DNA of 16,334 bases, from NCBI GenBank assembly GCA_050117315.1, contig JASFMY010000144.1, positions 1-16,334 of the forward strand, given 5' to 3'. The notes beneath the pieces are model-generated. The model searched no databases, was not told where the DNA came from, and saw only the letters and a list, made by a program, of their open reading frames with translations. Positions 7,806 through 14,814 of the stretch are shown one piece after another. A program made the translations under genes and the position numbers. The number at the start of each line of letters is the position of its first letter. Position 1 is the first letter of the stretch. Source of the DNA: JANQIV01 sp050117315 (lineage in GTDB: Bacteria; Bacteroidota; Ignavibacteria; Ignavibacteriales; Melioribacteraceae).

Positions 7806-8768
7806 CTATTGGTTTTTTATTGCATTCAGTGTTAATGATTTTAATGCGTCGATAAAAATTAAGGAATCGTTTAAGCCTTTCATAACAACATAATTTTTTA
7901 CGTTGCATTTTTGTGCAACTTCACGGTATTCAATATCAAGCTCGTAGCTTGTTTCAACATGGTCTGAAACAAAGCTTATAGGAATGACAAGCATGCTCTT
8001 TTTGTTTTCTTTCGCAAGTTTTTCTATCGTATCTTCGGTGGATGGTTCAAGCCATTTAACCGGGCCTACTTTGCTCTGGTAACAGAGGTGATGAGCATAG
8101 TCGTAATTTCTTAATTTCATAATTGCGTCAACTGTTTCTTTGATCTGTATACTGTAAGGATCACCTTTTTTAACCATGCTGACAGGCGTACCGTGAGCGC
8201 TGAAAACAAGTTGTAGGTTTTCTTTAAAACCCTCCGGCAGCCTGGAAATTGATTCATTTATTCTATCGTTAACGGCTTCAATGTATTTGTCGTCCTTGAA
8301 GTAATCGTTAATATAAATTATTTTTGATTCTTCTCCATTATAATACCGTTTCCATTCATTAAATGAAGAGCCGGTTGTTGAAATAGAGTAATGGGGATAT
8401 AGCGGGAGTAAAATTATTTTATCATATTCATCGTGTTTAAATTCTGCGGCAACATCTTTAATTAAAGGATACCAGTATCGCATTGCAGTTATAACATCAA
8501 TGTTTTCGATTTCTTTTCTAAGCTCGATCTCAAGATTTTTTCTCTGGTGTTCCGTCCAGTAACTAATCGGGGATTTGCCGCCTATCATTTCATACTCGCT
8601 TTCTACTACAGGTGCTCTACGCTTTGATATTACTCTTGCGAAAAACTTTTGTCCGAAAGGGATTTTAAAAATATCCGGATCGGAAAATAGATTATATAAG
8701 AAAGGCTGGACTGCTTTCAGTGAATCCGGTCCTCCTAAGTTCAAAATTACAACTGCGTATTTTGACAA
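7806..8768 (-). CDS. hemH: Ferrochelatase
   Basis: HemH inserts ferrous iron into protoporphyrin IX, the last step of heme synthesis, as a cytoplasmic or membrane-associated enzyme. The 320-residue length is typical. Signatures are LNLGGPDS near the N-terminus, AMRYWYPLI (95-103), LPLYPHYSISTTGSS (121-135), the metal-site His192 in VFSAHGTP, YQSKVGPVKWLEP (230-242), and SDHVETSYELDIEY with the acidic metal-path residues (268-281). The start is TTG at 8766-8768. The frame is closed by the hemN TAA (8787-8789), and no ATG lies between that stop and the conserved N-terminus. An AAGGA sits 6 bases before the TTG. The gene is 17 bases or so downstream of hemN in the same frame and 3 bases before hemY. 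Confidence 0.96.
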   Translation of the reverse strand: MSKYAVVILNLGGPDSLKAVQPFLYNLFSDPDIFKIPFGQKFFARVISKRRAPVVESEYEMIGGKSPISYWTEHQRKNLEIELRKEIENIDVITAMRYWYPLIKDVAAEFKHDEYDKIILLPLYPHYSISTTGSSFNEWKRYYNGEESKIIYINDYFKDDKYIEAVNDRINESISRLPEGFKENLQLVFSAHGTPVSMVKKGDPYSIQIKETVDAIMKLRNYDYAHHLCYQSKVGPVKWLEPSTEDTIEKLAKENKKSMLVIPISFVSDHVETSYELDIEYREVAQKCNVKNYVVMKGLNDSLIFIDALKSLTLNAIKNQ

Positions 8769-8774
8769 GTTTAT

Positions 8775-8779
8775 TCCTT
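8775..8779 (-). promoter_or_regulatory. Ribosome binding site for the TTG start of hemH
   Basis: AAGGA on the minus strand, 6 bases before TTG 8768-8766, supports this non-ATG start. The hemN stop in the same frame excludes a longer form. Confidence 0.65.
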
Positions 8780-8786
8780 TCTTTTG

Positions 8787-10163
8787 TTAAACTGTTCTTG
8801 AATATTTTGCTTTGTCTTCTTTTCTTTCAATATAACCGTCAAAGTTCATGGCAATATTTCTGATTAGCAATCTTCCTTTATCCGTAACTTTGAAATTATC
8901 GCTGTTAAGTTCAATTAGTCCGTCTTTTGCAAATGCTTGAAGGTTATTTAAGCCGTAAGAAAAATAATCATTAAAATCGATATTAAATTTATTTTCTATG
9001 GTTAAAAAATTCAGTTCAAAATCGCACATCACTTTCATTATTACTTCTCTTCTTAAAATATCGTCGCTTGATAATTTATAGCCTTTTTCAACCGGGAAAT
9101 TACCGTCATCAATGTACTCAAAATACTTTTTTTCTTTTTTATAATTTTGCGCATAAACATTGCCAATCTGGCTGATACTTGTTATCCCGAACGCGTATAA
9201 ATCAGTACCTGCATAAGTACTATAACCTTGAAAGTTTCTGTAAAGTTTCTTTTCTCTTAAAGCAACGGATAATTCGTCATCCGGTTTTGCGAAGTGATCC
9301 ATCCCTATAAACTCGTACCCTGCGCCGGTAAGTTTTTCTATTGTCATTTTTAGGATTTCAAGTTTTTCTTCTGCAGCAGGAATTTCTTCTTTTTTGATTA
9401 AAGCCATGTGTTTTTTCATCCATGGGACGTACGCAAAGTTAAATACTGCAATTCTGTCGGGAGAGATATCAATTATTGTATCAACTGTTTTGGCAAAGTC
9501 TTCTACTGTTTGATAAGGCAGCCCGTAAATTAAATCGAGATTAATACTTTCAAAACCAAGTTCTCTCACCCAGTTTACCACCTGTCTAGTCATCTCTTCG
9601 GGTTGTATTCTGTTAACTGCTTTCTGCACTTTTTCATTAAAGTCCTGTACGCCCATGCTGATCCTGTTGAAGCCTTCCGACCTTAATGCTTCAAGGTGGG
9701 CTTTGGTTAATTCACGCGGGTCAATTTCGCAGCTTTGTTCGGGATTCTCTTTGTAATCAAAGTTTTGATTAATAAATGATTTTAATTCAATGATTTCTTC
9801 CGGCAATAAATGAGTTGGTGTTCCACCACCCCAATGAACCTGCACAACTTTTCTACCCGGTTTTAGGTATGTTCTTAATAAGTCGATTTCATTTTTTACG
9901 TAATTTATATATTTGCGGATTCTTTCTCTGTTGCGGGATATTATCATATTACAGCCGCAGAAGTAACAAAGCGTATCGCAAAAAGGGATATGAAAATAAA
10001 GCGAAAGATCGGGTGCGTTTTTTTCGTTGTTTGTTCTAATGATCTCATCTAAAAAGTTTTCATTTGTAAACGATTCATTAAAATGCGGAGCCGTGGGATA
10101 GCTTGTGTATCTTGGACCGGGTCTATCATATTTTTTAATTAAGTCTAAATTTATTTCAATCAT
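8787..10163 (-). CDS. hemN: Oxygen-independent coproporphyrinogen III oxidase (radical SAM)
   Basis: HemN converts coproporphyrinogen III to protoporphyrinogen IX anaerobically with two S-adenosylmethionines. With the ATG at 10163 the protein is 458 residues. The iron-sulfur cluster cysteines fall at Cys62, Cys66 and Cys69, with the extra Cys71 (FCDTLCYFCGC), the same numbers as I recall for E. coli HemN. VHWGGGTPTHL (109-119), MGVQDF (170-175) and NLDLIYGLPYQT (208-219) are further radical-SAM/HemN motifs. The N-terminal KYDRPGPRYTSYPTAPHF separates true HemN from the HemW heme-chaperone branch. An upstream GTG (10202) would add 13 residues, but those are encoded by the direct repeat next to the GxxExxY gene and are not family-like, so I reject that start. 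AAGG about 8 bases before the ATG is a modest ribosome site. Confidence 0.95.
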   Translation of the reverse strand: MIEINLDLIKKYDRPGPRYTSYPTAPHFNESFTNENFLDEIIRTNNEKNAPDLSLYFHIPFCDTLCYFCGCNMIISRNRERIRKYINYVKNEIDLLRTYLKPGRKVVQVHWGGGTPTHLLPEEIIELKSFINQNFDYKENPEQSCEIDPRELTKAHLEALRSEGFNRISMGVQDFNEKVQKAVNRIQPEEMTRQVVNWVRELGFESINLDLIYGLPYQTVEDFAKTVDTIIDISPDRIAVFNFAYVPWMKKHMALIKKEEIPAAEEKLEILKMTIEKLTGAGYEFIGMDHFAKPDDELSVALREKKLYRNFQGYSTYAGTDLYAFGITSISQIGNVYAQNYKKEKKYFEYIDDGNFPVEKGYKLSSDDILRREVIMKVMCDFELNFLTIENKFNIDFNDYFSYGLNNLQAFAKDGLIELNSDNFKVTDKGRLLIRNIAMNFDGYIERKEDKAKYSRTV

Positions 10164-10195
10164 TGGGTGCCTTTTTCTTTCTCTGCAGTAAAAAG

Positions 10196-10231
10196 AAACC
10201 ACAGAGTCGCTGAGACGCAGAGTTAAATAAA
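10196..10231 (-). repeat. 36-base direct repeat, hemN-proximal copy
   Basis: This copy matches 10668-10703 at 35 of 36 positions (A at 10203 versus G at 10675), an offset of 472 bases. Weaker similarity continues on the left to about 10180 (TCTCTGCAGT versus TCTCTGCGGT) with a 4-base gap. The repeat supplies the last two codons and the TAA stop of the GxxExxY gene. Confidence 0.85.
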
Positions 10232-10612
10232 TCCGTTTACCATTCTTTTGAAACCATCAATTAATTTCGGCACGTTAAAATTTATTAGAAGCCCTAATCT
10301 TTTATCAGCAAGTTTTAGATATGTTAATAACTGTGCCTGGTGAACCGGCAACAAAATTTCAACAGCTTTTAATTCAATAATAATTTCGTTCATTACTAAG
10401 ATATCTATTCTGTAATCAGCATCAAGTTTTTCGCCTTTATAATTAATTGGAACCGGAACTTGACGGGTACAATGAACATTTCTTAGTTTTAATTCTTTTA
10501 CCAGACAATACTCATAAACGCTTTCCAATAAACCTGGTCCCAATTCCTTATGAACTTCAATTGCGGAATCTAATATTTTTCCACTTAGCTTATTTAGTTG
10601 TTCTTTATTCAA
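10223..10612 (-). CDS. GxxExxY protein (PD-(D/E)XK nuclease-like, PDDEXK_3)
   Basis: This small protein of about 129 residues carries the family signature in GPGLLESVYE (G27, E30, Y33). It also has a nuclease-like core: Asp70 in YRIDILV, followed by Glu80-Leu-Lys82 in IIIELKA, an (E)xK pair of the PD-(D/E)XK type. HQAQLLTYLK (91-100) is another conserved block. By family knowledge it is assigned to the PD-(D/E)XK superfamily, but I know of no firmly established function. It interrupts the heme operon between hemE and hemN and is bracketed by direct repeats, which suggests a mobile or repeat-associated cassette and not a heme gene. The start shown is TTG at 10610-10612 with no good ribosome site. 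The frame stays open upstream into the repeat, so the N-terminus is uncertain. Confidence 0.88.
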   Translation of the reverse strand: MNKEQLNKLSGKILDSAIEVHKELGPGLLESVYEYCLVKELKLRNVHCTRQVPVPINYKGEKLDADYRIDILVMNEIIIELKAVEILLPVHQAQLLTYLKLADKRLGLLINFNVPKLIDGFKRMVNGFI

Positions 10613-10632
10613 CTTGTTATCGATAATTAGTT

Positions 10633-10694
10633 CTCTGTGTCTTTGCGTCTCTGCGGTGAAAATAGGAAAACCACGGAGTCGCTGAGACGCAGAG
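10633..10694 (-). repeat. Imperfect hairpin between hemE and the GxxExxY gene
   Basis: Arm 10633-10656 and arm 10671-10694 are imperfect inverted copies around a 14-base A-rich loop (10657-10670). In minus-strand RNA, 18 of 24 positions form Watson-Crick pairs and one more a G-U pair. The right arm lies inside the hemE-proximal direct repeat. As RNA it would stand in the middle of the operon transcript, with no U-tract after it, so processing or partial attenuation is more likely than full termination. Confidence 0.7.
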
Positions 10695-10703
10695 TTAAAT
10701 AAA
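10668..10703 (-). repeat. 36-base direct repeat, hemE-proximal copy
   Basis: This is the second copy of the repeat at 10196-10231 (35/36 identical, same orientation). It begins 4 bases after the hemE stop. Together the copies bracket the GxxExxY gene, giving a 472-base repeat-plus-gene unit. Confidence 0.85.
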
Positions 10704-10707
10704 AATA

Positions 10708-11748
10708 TTAATGATAATTTTTGCTATTTTTTTTTACAAAATCAACTAAGACTTTTGCATTTGCCGGGGGAACGTCAGGCAAAATACCGTGTCCAAGATT
10801 AAAGACATGCCCGCTCCCTTTTCCAAATGAATCAAGCACTTCTTTTGCTTTTGATTTAATAATTTCTTCGTCGGCATAAAGTACAGTAGGATCGAGATTA
10901 CCCTGTAAGGCTACTTTATCACCGACTAATTTTCTAACTTCTCCGATATTCATTGTCCAGTCTAAACCGATTACATCCGTTCCCGAATTTGCTATTTCAA
11001 TTAAACTATGATGCACGCCTTTTGAGAAAACAATCACGGGCTCTTCATTTCGTTTTATATTGGAAATTATTTTTGTTATATATTCCAATGAAAATTCCCG
11101 GTAATCACTTGGTGATAATATTCCTCCCCACGTGTCGAAAATTTGAACTGCATTTACTCCTGCTTCAATTTTAGCCGATAAATATTTTGTTACGGAACCA
11201 GCTATTTTATTCAGAAGAGAATGTGTAAGTGCAGGGTTGTTGTATATTAATTTTTTTATTTCCGAAAAGTTCTTTGATCCTTTACCTTCAACCATGTAAG
11301 TTAATAATGTCCAGGGTGATCCTGCAAACCCTATTAACGGCACTCTATTGTCAAGTTCTTTTTGGGTTAAGCTCACGGCATCCAAAACATACTTTAAATC
11401 TGTTTGCGGGTCAATATCTTTTAATTGTTTTGCGTCATCTTCATTTCTAACGGGATGATGAAAAACAGGTCCCTTGCTTTCTATCATTTCAAGTTCCATT
11501 CCCATGGCTTCCGGGATCACAAGTATATCGGAGAAGATAATAGCAGCATCAACACCGATAATATCAACCGGCTGAATCGTAACTTCGGCAGCTAATTCGG
11601 GTGTTCTGCACATCGTTAAAAAATCCGATTTTTCTCTTACTGCTCTATATTCAGGCAAGTATCTTCCTGCTTGTCTCATTATCCAGATCGGCGTTCTATT
11701 AATAGGTCCTTTTTTACAAGCTTTTAAGAACAAATCGTTCTTTATCAT
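10708..11748 (-). CDS. hemE: Uroporphyrinogen decarboxylase
   Basis: HemE removes four acetate carboxyls from uroporphyrinogen III to give coproporphyrinogen III, the substrate of HemN downstream. The 346-residue length is standard. The signature RTPIWIMRQAGRYLPEYR is at 18-35, with Arg25 and Arg29 the substrate-binding arginines. Asp74 in IIFSDILVIPEA corresponds to the key catalytic Asp. GFAGSPWTLLTYMVEG (140-155) includes the conserved Tyr, QIFDTWGG is at 202-209, and NLGHGILP (317-324) carries the conserved His. All key residues are present, so it should be active. The ATG has a GGAG about 10 bases upstream and lies 18 bases after the hemD stop. The following 500-base interruption by the GxxExxY unit is the only large gap in the operon. 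Confidence 0.97.
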   Translation of the reverse strand: MIKNDLFLKACKKGPINRTPIWIMRQAGRYLPEYRAVREKSDFLTMCRTPELAAEVTIQPVDIIGVDAAIIFSDILVIPEAMGMELEMIESKGPVFHHPVRNEDDAKQLKDIDPQTDLKYVLDAVSLTQKELDNRVPLIGFAGSPWTLLTYMVEGKGSKNFSEIKKLIYNNPALTHSLLNKIAGSVTKYLSAKIEAGVNAVQIFDTWGGILSPSDYREFSLEYITKIISNIKRNEEPVIVFSKGVHHSLIEIANSGTDVIGLDWTMNIGEVRKLVGDKVALQGNLDPTVLYADEEIIKSKAKEVLDSFGKGSGHVFNLGHGILPDVPPANAKVLVDFVKKNSKNYH

Positions 11749-11766
11749 AAATAAATTTCTCCGGTT

Positions 11767-12555
11767 TTAACTTGCCGTTTCTTTTTCCTTAAAATAATTA
11801 ATTATTTCATAAGCAAGATGAATTAATGTAAACTTCTTAGGTATTATATCAACATTCAGTCCATTTTGTTTTATCAAGGTTGCTGTTGTGGGTCCAATGG
11901 CACAAATGGTTTTATTGTTAAAATACTCTCCTGATATATTCATTATTTTCAGAAAGTTATTAAACGTTGAAGGGCTTGTAAAAACATATATATCCGGGAT
12001 TCTTTCTTTAATAATTTTAAGTTCATTTGCCAAATCTTTTTCATCCGGTTTTATAACATCGTAGCTTTGTATTGAATGGACTTCAGCTCCCAGGTTTTCC
12101 AATCCTTCTTTTAGTTCGTCCCGTGCAATAACAGAACTGGGGATCAATATTTTTTTGTTTTTAATTTCTTTTTCGGAAAGCAATTTTATAATTCCGTTTG
12201 CGCAATAATTTTCCGGGATATAGTCAACCGGAATATCAAGTTCTTTGCAGTATAAGGCCGTCTTCTCTCCTGTGGTTATTACCTTAACTTTACTGAAATC
12301 CAAGTTAATATTGAGAGATTTCATTCTACTTTGAAAATATTTACATGCGTTAGTTGATGATAAGATCAAATAATCAAATTGACTAAAATTTCTAAATGTG
12401 TCGTCAAGGTTTGAATAGTCTTTAACCGGGATAATTTTTATAGTGGGGAAGTTGATTACTTCTCCACCTTCACCTTCCAATAAGCCGGCAAATTCGGACG
12501 AGTTTTCCGTTTCTTTGGTAACTAGTATAAATTTGTTTGTTAGTAAATTTCCCAA
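11767..12555 (-). CDS. hemD: Uroporphyrinogen-III synthase
   Basis: HemD closes hydroxymethylbilane, made by HemC, into uroporphyrinogen III while inverting ring D. Sequence conservation in the family is low, so position between hemC and hemE weighs heavily. What can be seen fits. There are two Rossmann-like halves, with the characteristic YVFTSPSTFNNFLKI in the second half and a C-terminal AIGPTTATLIKQNGL block. The 262-residue length is typical. The start is TTG at 12553-12555, immediately after the hemC TAA with zero spacing. No ATG is available before the conserved N-terminal beta strand (FILVTKE), and a GAGG lies 11 bases upstream inside hemC. Translation is probably coupled to hemC termination. 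Confidence 0.9.
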   Translation of the reverse strand: MGNLLTNKFILVTKETENSSEFAGLLEGEGGEVINFPTIKIIPVKDYSNLDDTFRNFSQFDYLILSSTNACKYFQSRMKSLNINLDFSKVKVITTGEKTALYCKELDIPVDYIPENYCANGIIKLLSEKEIKNKKILIPSSVIARDELKEGLENLGAEVHSIQSYDVIKPDEKDLANELKIIKERIPDIYVFTSPSTFNNFLKIMNISGEYFNNKTICAIGPTTATLIKQNGLNVDIIPKKFTLIHLAYEIINYFKEKETAS

Positions 12556-13500
12556 TTACTTGCGAACCTCGTTATATATTTCTTTAAGAATTTGTTTTGC
12601 CCCTGCTTTTAACAAATCTTTTGCAAGTTGTTCTCCGAGTTTCTCAGCACCTTCTTTGCTGCCTCTTAGTTTTTTTCTAAAAGTTATAGTGCCGTCAACG
12701 GAACCTACAACAGCATCAAGATAAAGTCCGTTGGATTTAACTTCGCCAAAAGCGCCTATTGGAACCTGGCAACCGCCTTCAAGAGCTTTAAGTAAAGCCC
12801 GTTCTGCAGTTACAGCATAAAACGTATTATCATGATGCAGAACTTTTACAGCTTGTTCGGCAAATTTATTATCGGCTTTTATTTCAATTCCCAAAGCGCC
12901 CTGACCAACGGCAGGAAGAATTTCATCATTACTTATTATTGATGAAATATGTTTTTTCAGTTTAAGCCTTTCTACTCCGGCCCTTGCAAGTATAATCGCA
13001 TCCCATTTTGATTTTTGGAATTTTTCAATTCTTGTCGGGACGTTACCGCGTAATTCAACAACTTTAATATCAGGCCGCAAATGCTTTAGCTGGCTTCTTC
13101 TTCTAAGCGAACCCGTTGCCACAGTTGCGTTTTCGGGAAGCTTTTCAATTGTCATTCCTTTTTTTCTAGCAATCAATACATCTTCAACATCATGTCTTTT
13201 TGTTACACACGCCAGCCTTAATCCTTTTGGAATTTCTGTCTGTAAATCTTTTAAGCTGTGAACGGCAATATCAATAGAACCGTCAAGCAGTTTTTGTCCC
13301 AGCTCCTTAGTGAATAAACCTTTATCACCTATTTTTGATAAAGCAACGTCAAGGATTTTGTCGCCTTTTGTTTTAATTATTTTTATCTCAACTTTTATTT
13401 CTTTGTTCTTTTTCTCCAATTCTTTTTTTACATGTTCCGCCTGCCATAAAGCAAGTTTACTGCCGCGTGAGCCAATTACCAAAATTTTTTTGTTTTTCAA
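12556..13500 (-). CDS. hemC: Porphobilinogen deaminase (hydroxymethylbilane synthase)
   Basis: HemC joins four porphobilinogens into the linear tetrapyrrole hydroxymethylbilane, building on a covalently bound dipyrromethane cofactor. The 314-residue protein shows IGSRGSKLALWQA (9-21), the catalytic Asp85 in VAHSLKDL (80-86), the arginine-rich TGSLRRRSQL (129-138) that binds acidic side chains, and Cys244 in EGGCQVPIGAF, the cofactor attachment site. All essential residues are present. The start is TTG at 13498-13500; a GGA lies about 8 bases upstream, and no in-frame ATG precedes the conserved N-terminus. It lies 14 bases after hemA and abuts hemD. Its substrate is made by HemB, whose gene is not in this window. 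Confidence 0.96.
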   Translation of the reverse strand: MKNKKILVIGSRGSKLALWQAEHVKKELEKKNKEIKVEIKIIKTKGDKILDVALSKIGDKGLFTKELGQKLLDGSIDIAVHSLKDLQTEIPKGLRLACVTKRHDVEDVLIARKKGMTIEKLPENATVATGSLRRRSQLKHLRPDIKVVELRGNVPTRIEKFQKSKWDAIILARAGVERLKLKKHISSIISNDEILPAVGQGALGIEIKADNKFAEQAVKVLHHDNTFYAVTAERALLKALEGGCQVPIGAFGEVKSNGLYLDAVVGSVDGTITFRKKLRGSKEGAEKLGEQLAKDLLKAGAKQILKEIYNEVRK

Positions 13501-13514
13501 ATTTTTTCCAGTTC

Positions 13515-14795
13515 TTATTTTTCGTCAGAATGTTTTCCGTTTAATCCGAATAGCTGTTTTATTAAAAGAGTATTATTCATTGTTTCCTGTGTATGGGTTC
13601 CGCTTTCTGCAATTTCTCTTAATTTTATTGTCGGGTTATGAAGCAGCCTTCCTATTAATCTTTTAGTCATTTCTTCTATCTTTAAATAATCCTCTTCGGT
13701 TACTTTGTGTTTAATTTTCTGCAACTCATCGTTTGATATATCGTCGAAGAATGATCTTATAGTTTTTATTGTAGGTACTACTTCAAGAGTATTGTACCAT
13801 CCGAAAAATGTAACCAGTTCTTCAAAAATAATTTCCTGAACTTTTGGAATTTCGTTCGCTCTTTTTTTTATGTTTTGGTCAACTATAACTTTAAGGGAAT
13901 CAATATCGTTATAAAATACATAGTCGATATTTTTAACTTCGGGATTTATATCTCTTGGTACCGCTATGTCCACTAAACATATCGGCGACCCCTTTCTTTT
14001 TTTCATTACCGATTTTATATCATCATTAGTAATAATGAAACCGGGAGAACTTGTGGCGCTTATAATAATATCAAACTTATGCAGGTGTTCCGTGAAATGA
14101 TTAAAGGGGATTACTCCGCCATGTACCTTATTGGCAAGTCTCTCTGCCTTTTGTATAGTTCTGTTTGTAACAGTGATTGAACGAACTCCTTTATCCCTCA
14201 AATGGATGGCCGCCAGTTCGCCGGTTTCTCCCGCACCAATTACCAGAGCATTTTTAGTAGTAATGTTTGCGAAGATTTTTTCAACTATCTGTACCGCGGC
14301 ATAACTTATCGTTACTGCACCTTCTCCAATTTCGGTTTCTTTAATTGCCCGTTTTCCAACTTTAATAGCGGTATCAAAAACTCTTTTTAATACGGAGCCG
14401 ACAAAATTCATATCTTCCGCTATTTCAAAAGCTTCTTTCATTTGTCCGAGAATCTGGCTGTCTCCTACTACAAGCGAGTCAATACCTGAAGCAACCCTGA
14501 ATATATGTTTTACCGCTCCGCATGAAAAATATTTATCAAAATGATTTGGTTCTATGTTTTCGTTCGGTTTTAATTTTACCAGTTCGTTGGCTATATGGTT
14601 GAAATCAAGTTTGCCGGCTTTTGGATAACCGAAAATTTCGGTCCTGTTGCATGTTGATAGAACAAATCCTTCATTCAAAATTGATTCTTTCGCTGAAGAA
14701 ATAAATTTGATTATCTCATCACGGCTTAGGTGAAGAGCTTCTCTTAATTCAATGGAAGCTGTATTATGATTTATTGTAATTCCTACTAAATTCAT
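13515..14795 (-). CDS. hemA: Glutamyl-tRNA reductase
   Basis: HemA reduces glutamyl-tRNA(Glu) with NADPH to glutamate-1-semialdehyde, the committed and usually rate-setting step of the C5 route. The 426-residue protein has the N-terminal NHNTASIELREAL (9-21) and the catalytic Cys49 in LSTCNRTE, whose thiol attacks the glutamyl ester. ASGIDSLVVGDSQILGQMK (102-120) and the NADPH-binding VIGAGETGELA (185-195) follow, then a helical C-terminal dimerisation domain. The start ATG is 19 bases after the hemX-like gene. HemA activity in other bacteria is often limited by protein turnover or heme feedback; nothing in this sequence shows which applies here. Confidence 0.97.
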   Translation of the reverse strand: MNLVGITINHNTASIELREALHLSRDEIIKFISSAKESILNEGFVLSTCNRTEIFGYPKAGKLDFNHIANELVKLKPNENIEPNHFDKYFSCGAVKHIFRVASGIDSLVVGDSQILGQMKEAFEIAEDMNFVGSVLKRVFDTAIKVGKRAIKETEIGEGAVTISYAAVQIVEKIFANITTKNALVIGAGETGELAAIHLRDKGVRSITVTNRTIQKAERLANKVHGGVIPFNHFTEHLHKFDIIISATSSPGFIITNDDIKSVMKKRKGSPICLVDIAVPRDINPEVKNIDYVFYNDIDSLKVIVDQNIKKRANEIPKVQEIIFEELVTFFGWYNTLEVVPTIKTIRSFFDDISNDELQKIKHKVTEEDYLKIEEMTKRLIGRLLHNPTIKLREIAESGTHTQETMNNTLLIKQLFGLNGKHSDEK

Positions 14796-14814
14796 ATTTT
14801 AGTAATCTTTCAAG

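Noticed and set aside
8787..10163. HemW (heme chaperone, HemN-like) instead of HemN
   Set aside because: The N-terminal KYDRPGPRYTSYPTA block, the extra Cys71 and the operon context fit true HemN.
10196..10703. CRISPR array, suggested by the short repeats
   Set aside because: There are only two direct copies, 472 bases apart, with a gene between them and no regular spacers.
13310..13666. Plus-strand open frame of 118 codons across the hemC-hemA junction
   Set aside because: It overlaps two well-supported genes in antisense and its hydrophobic composition mirrors their Lys/Glu-rich codons.
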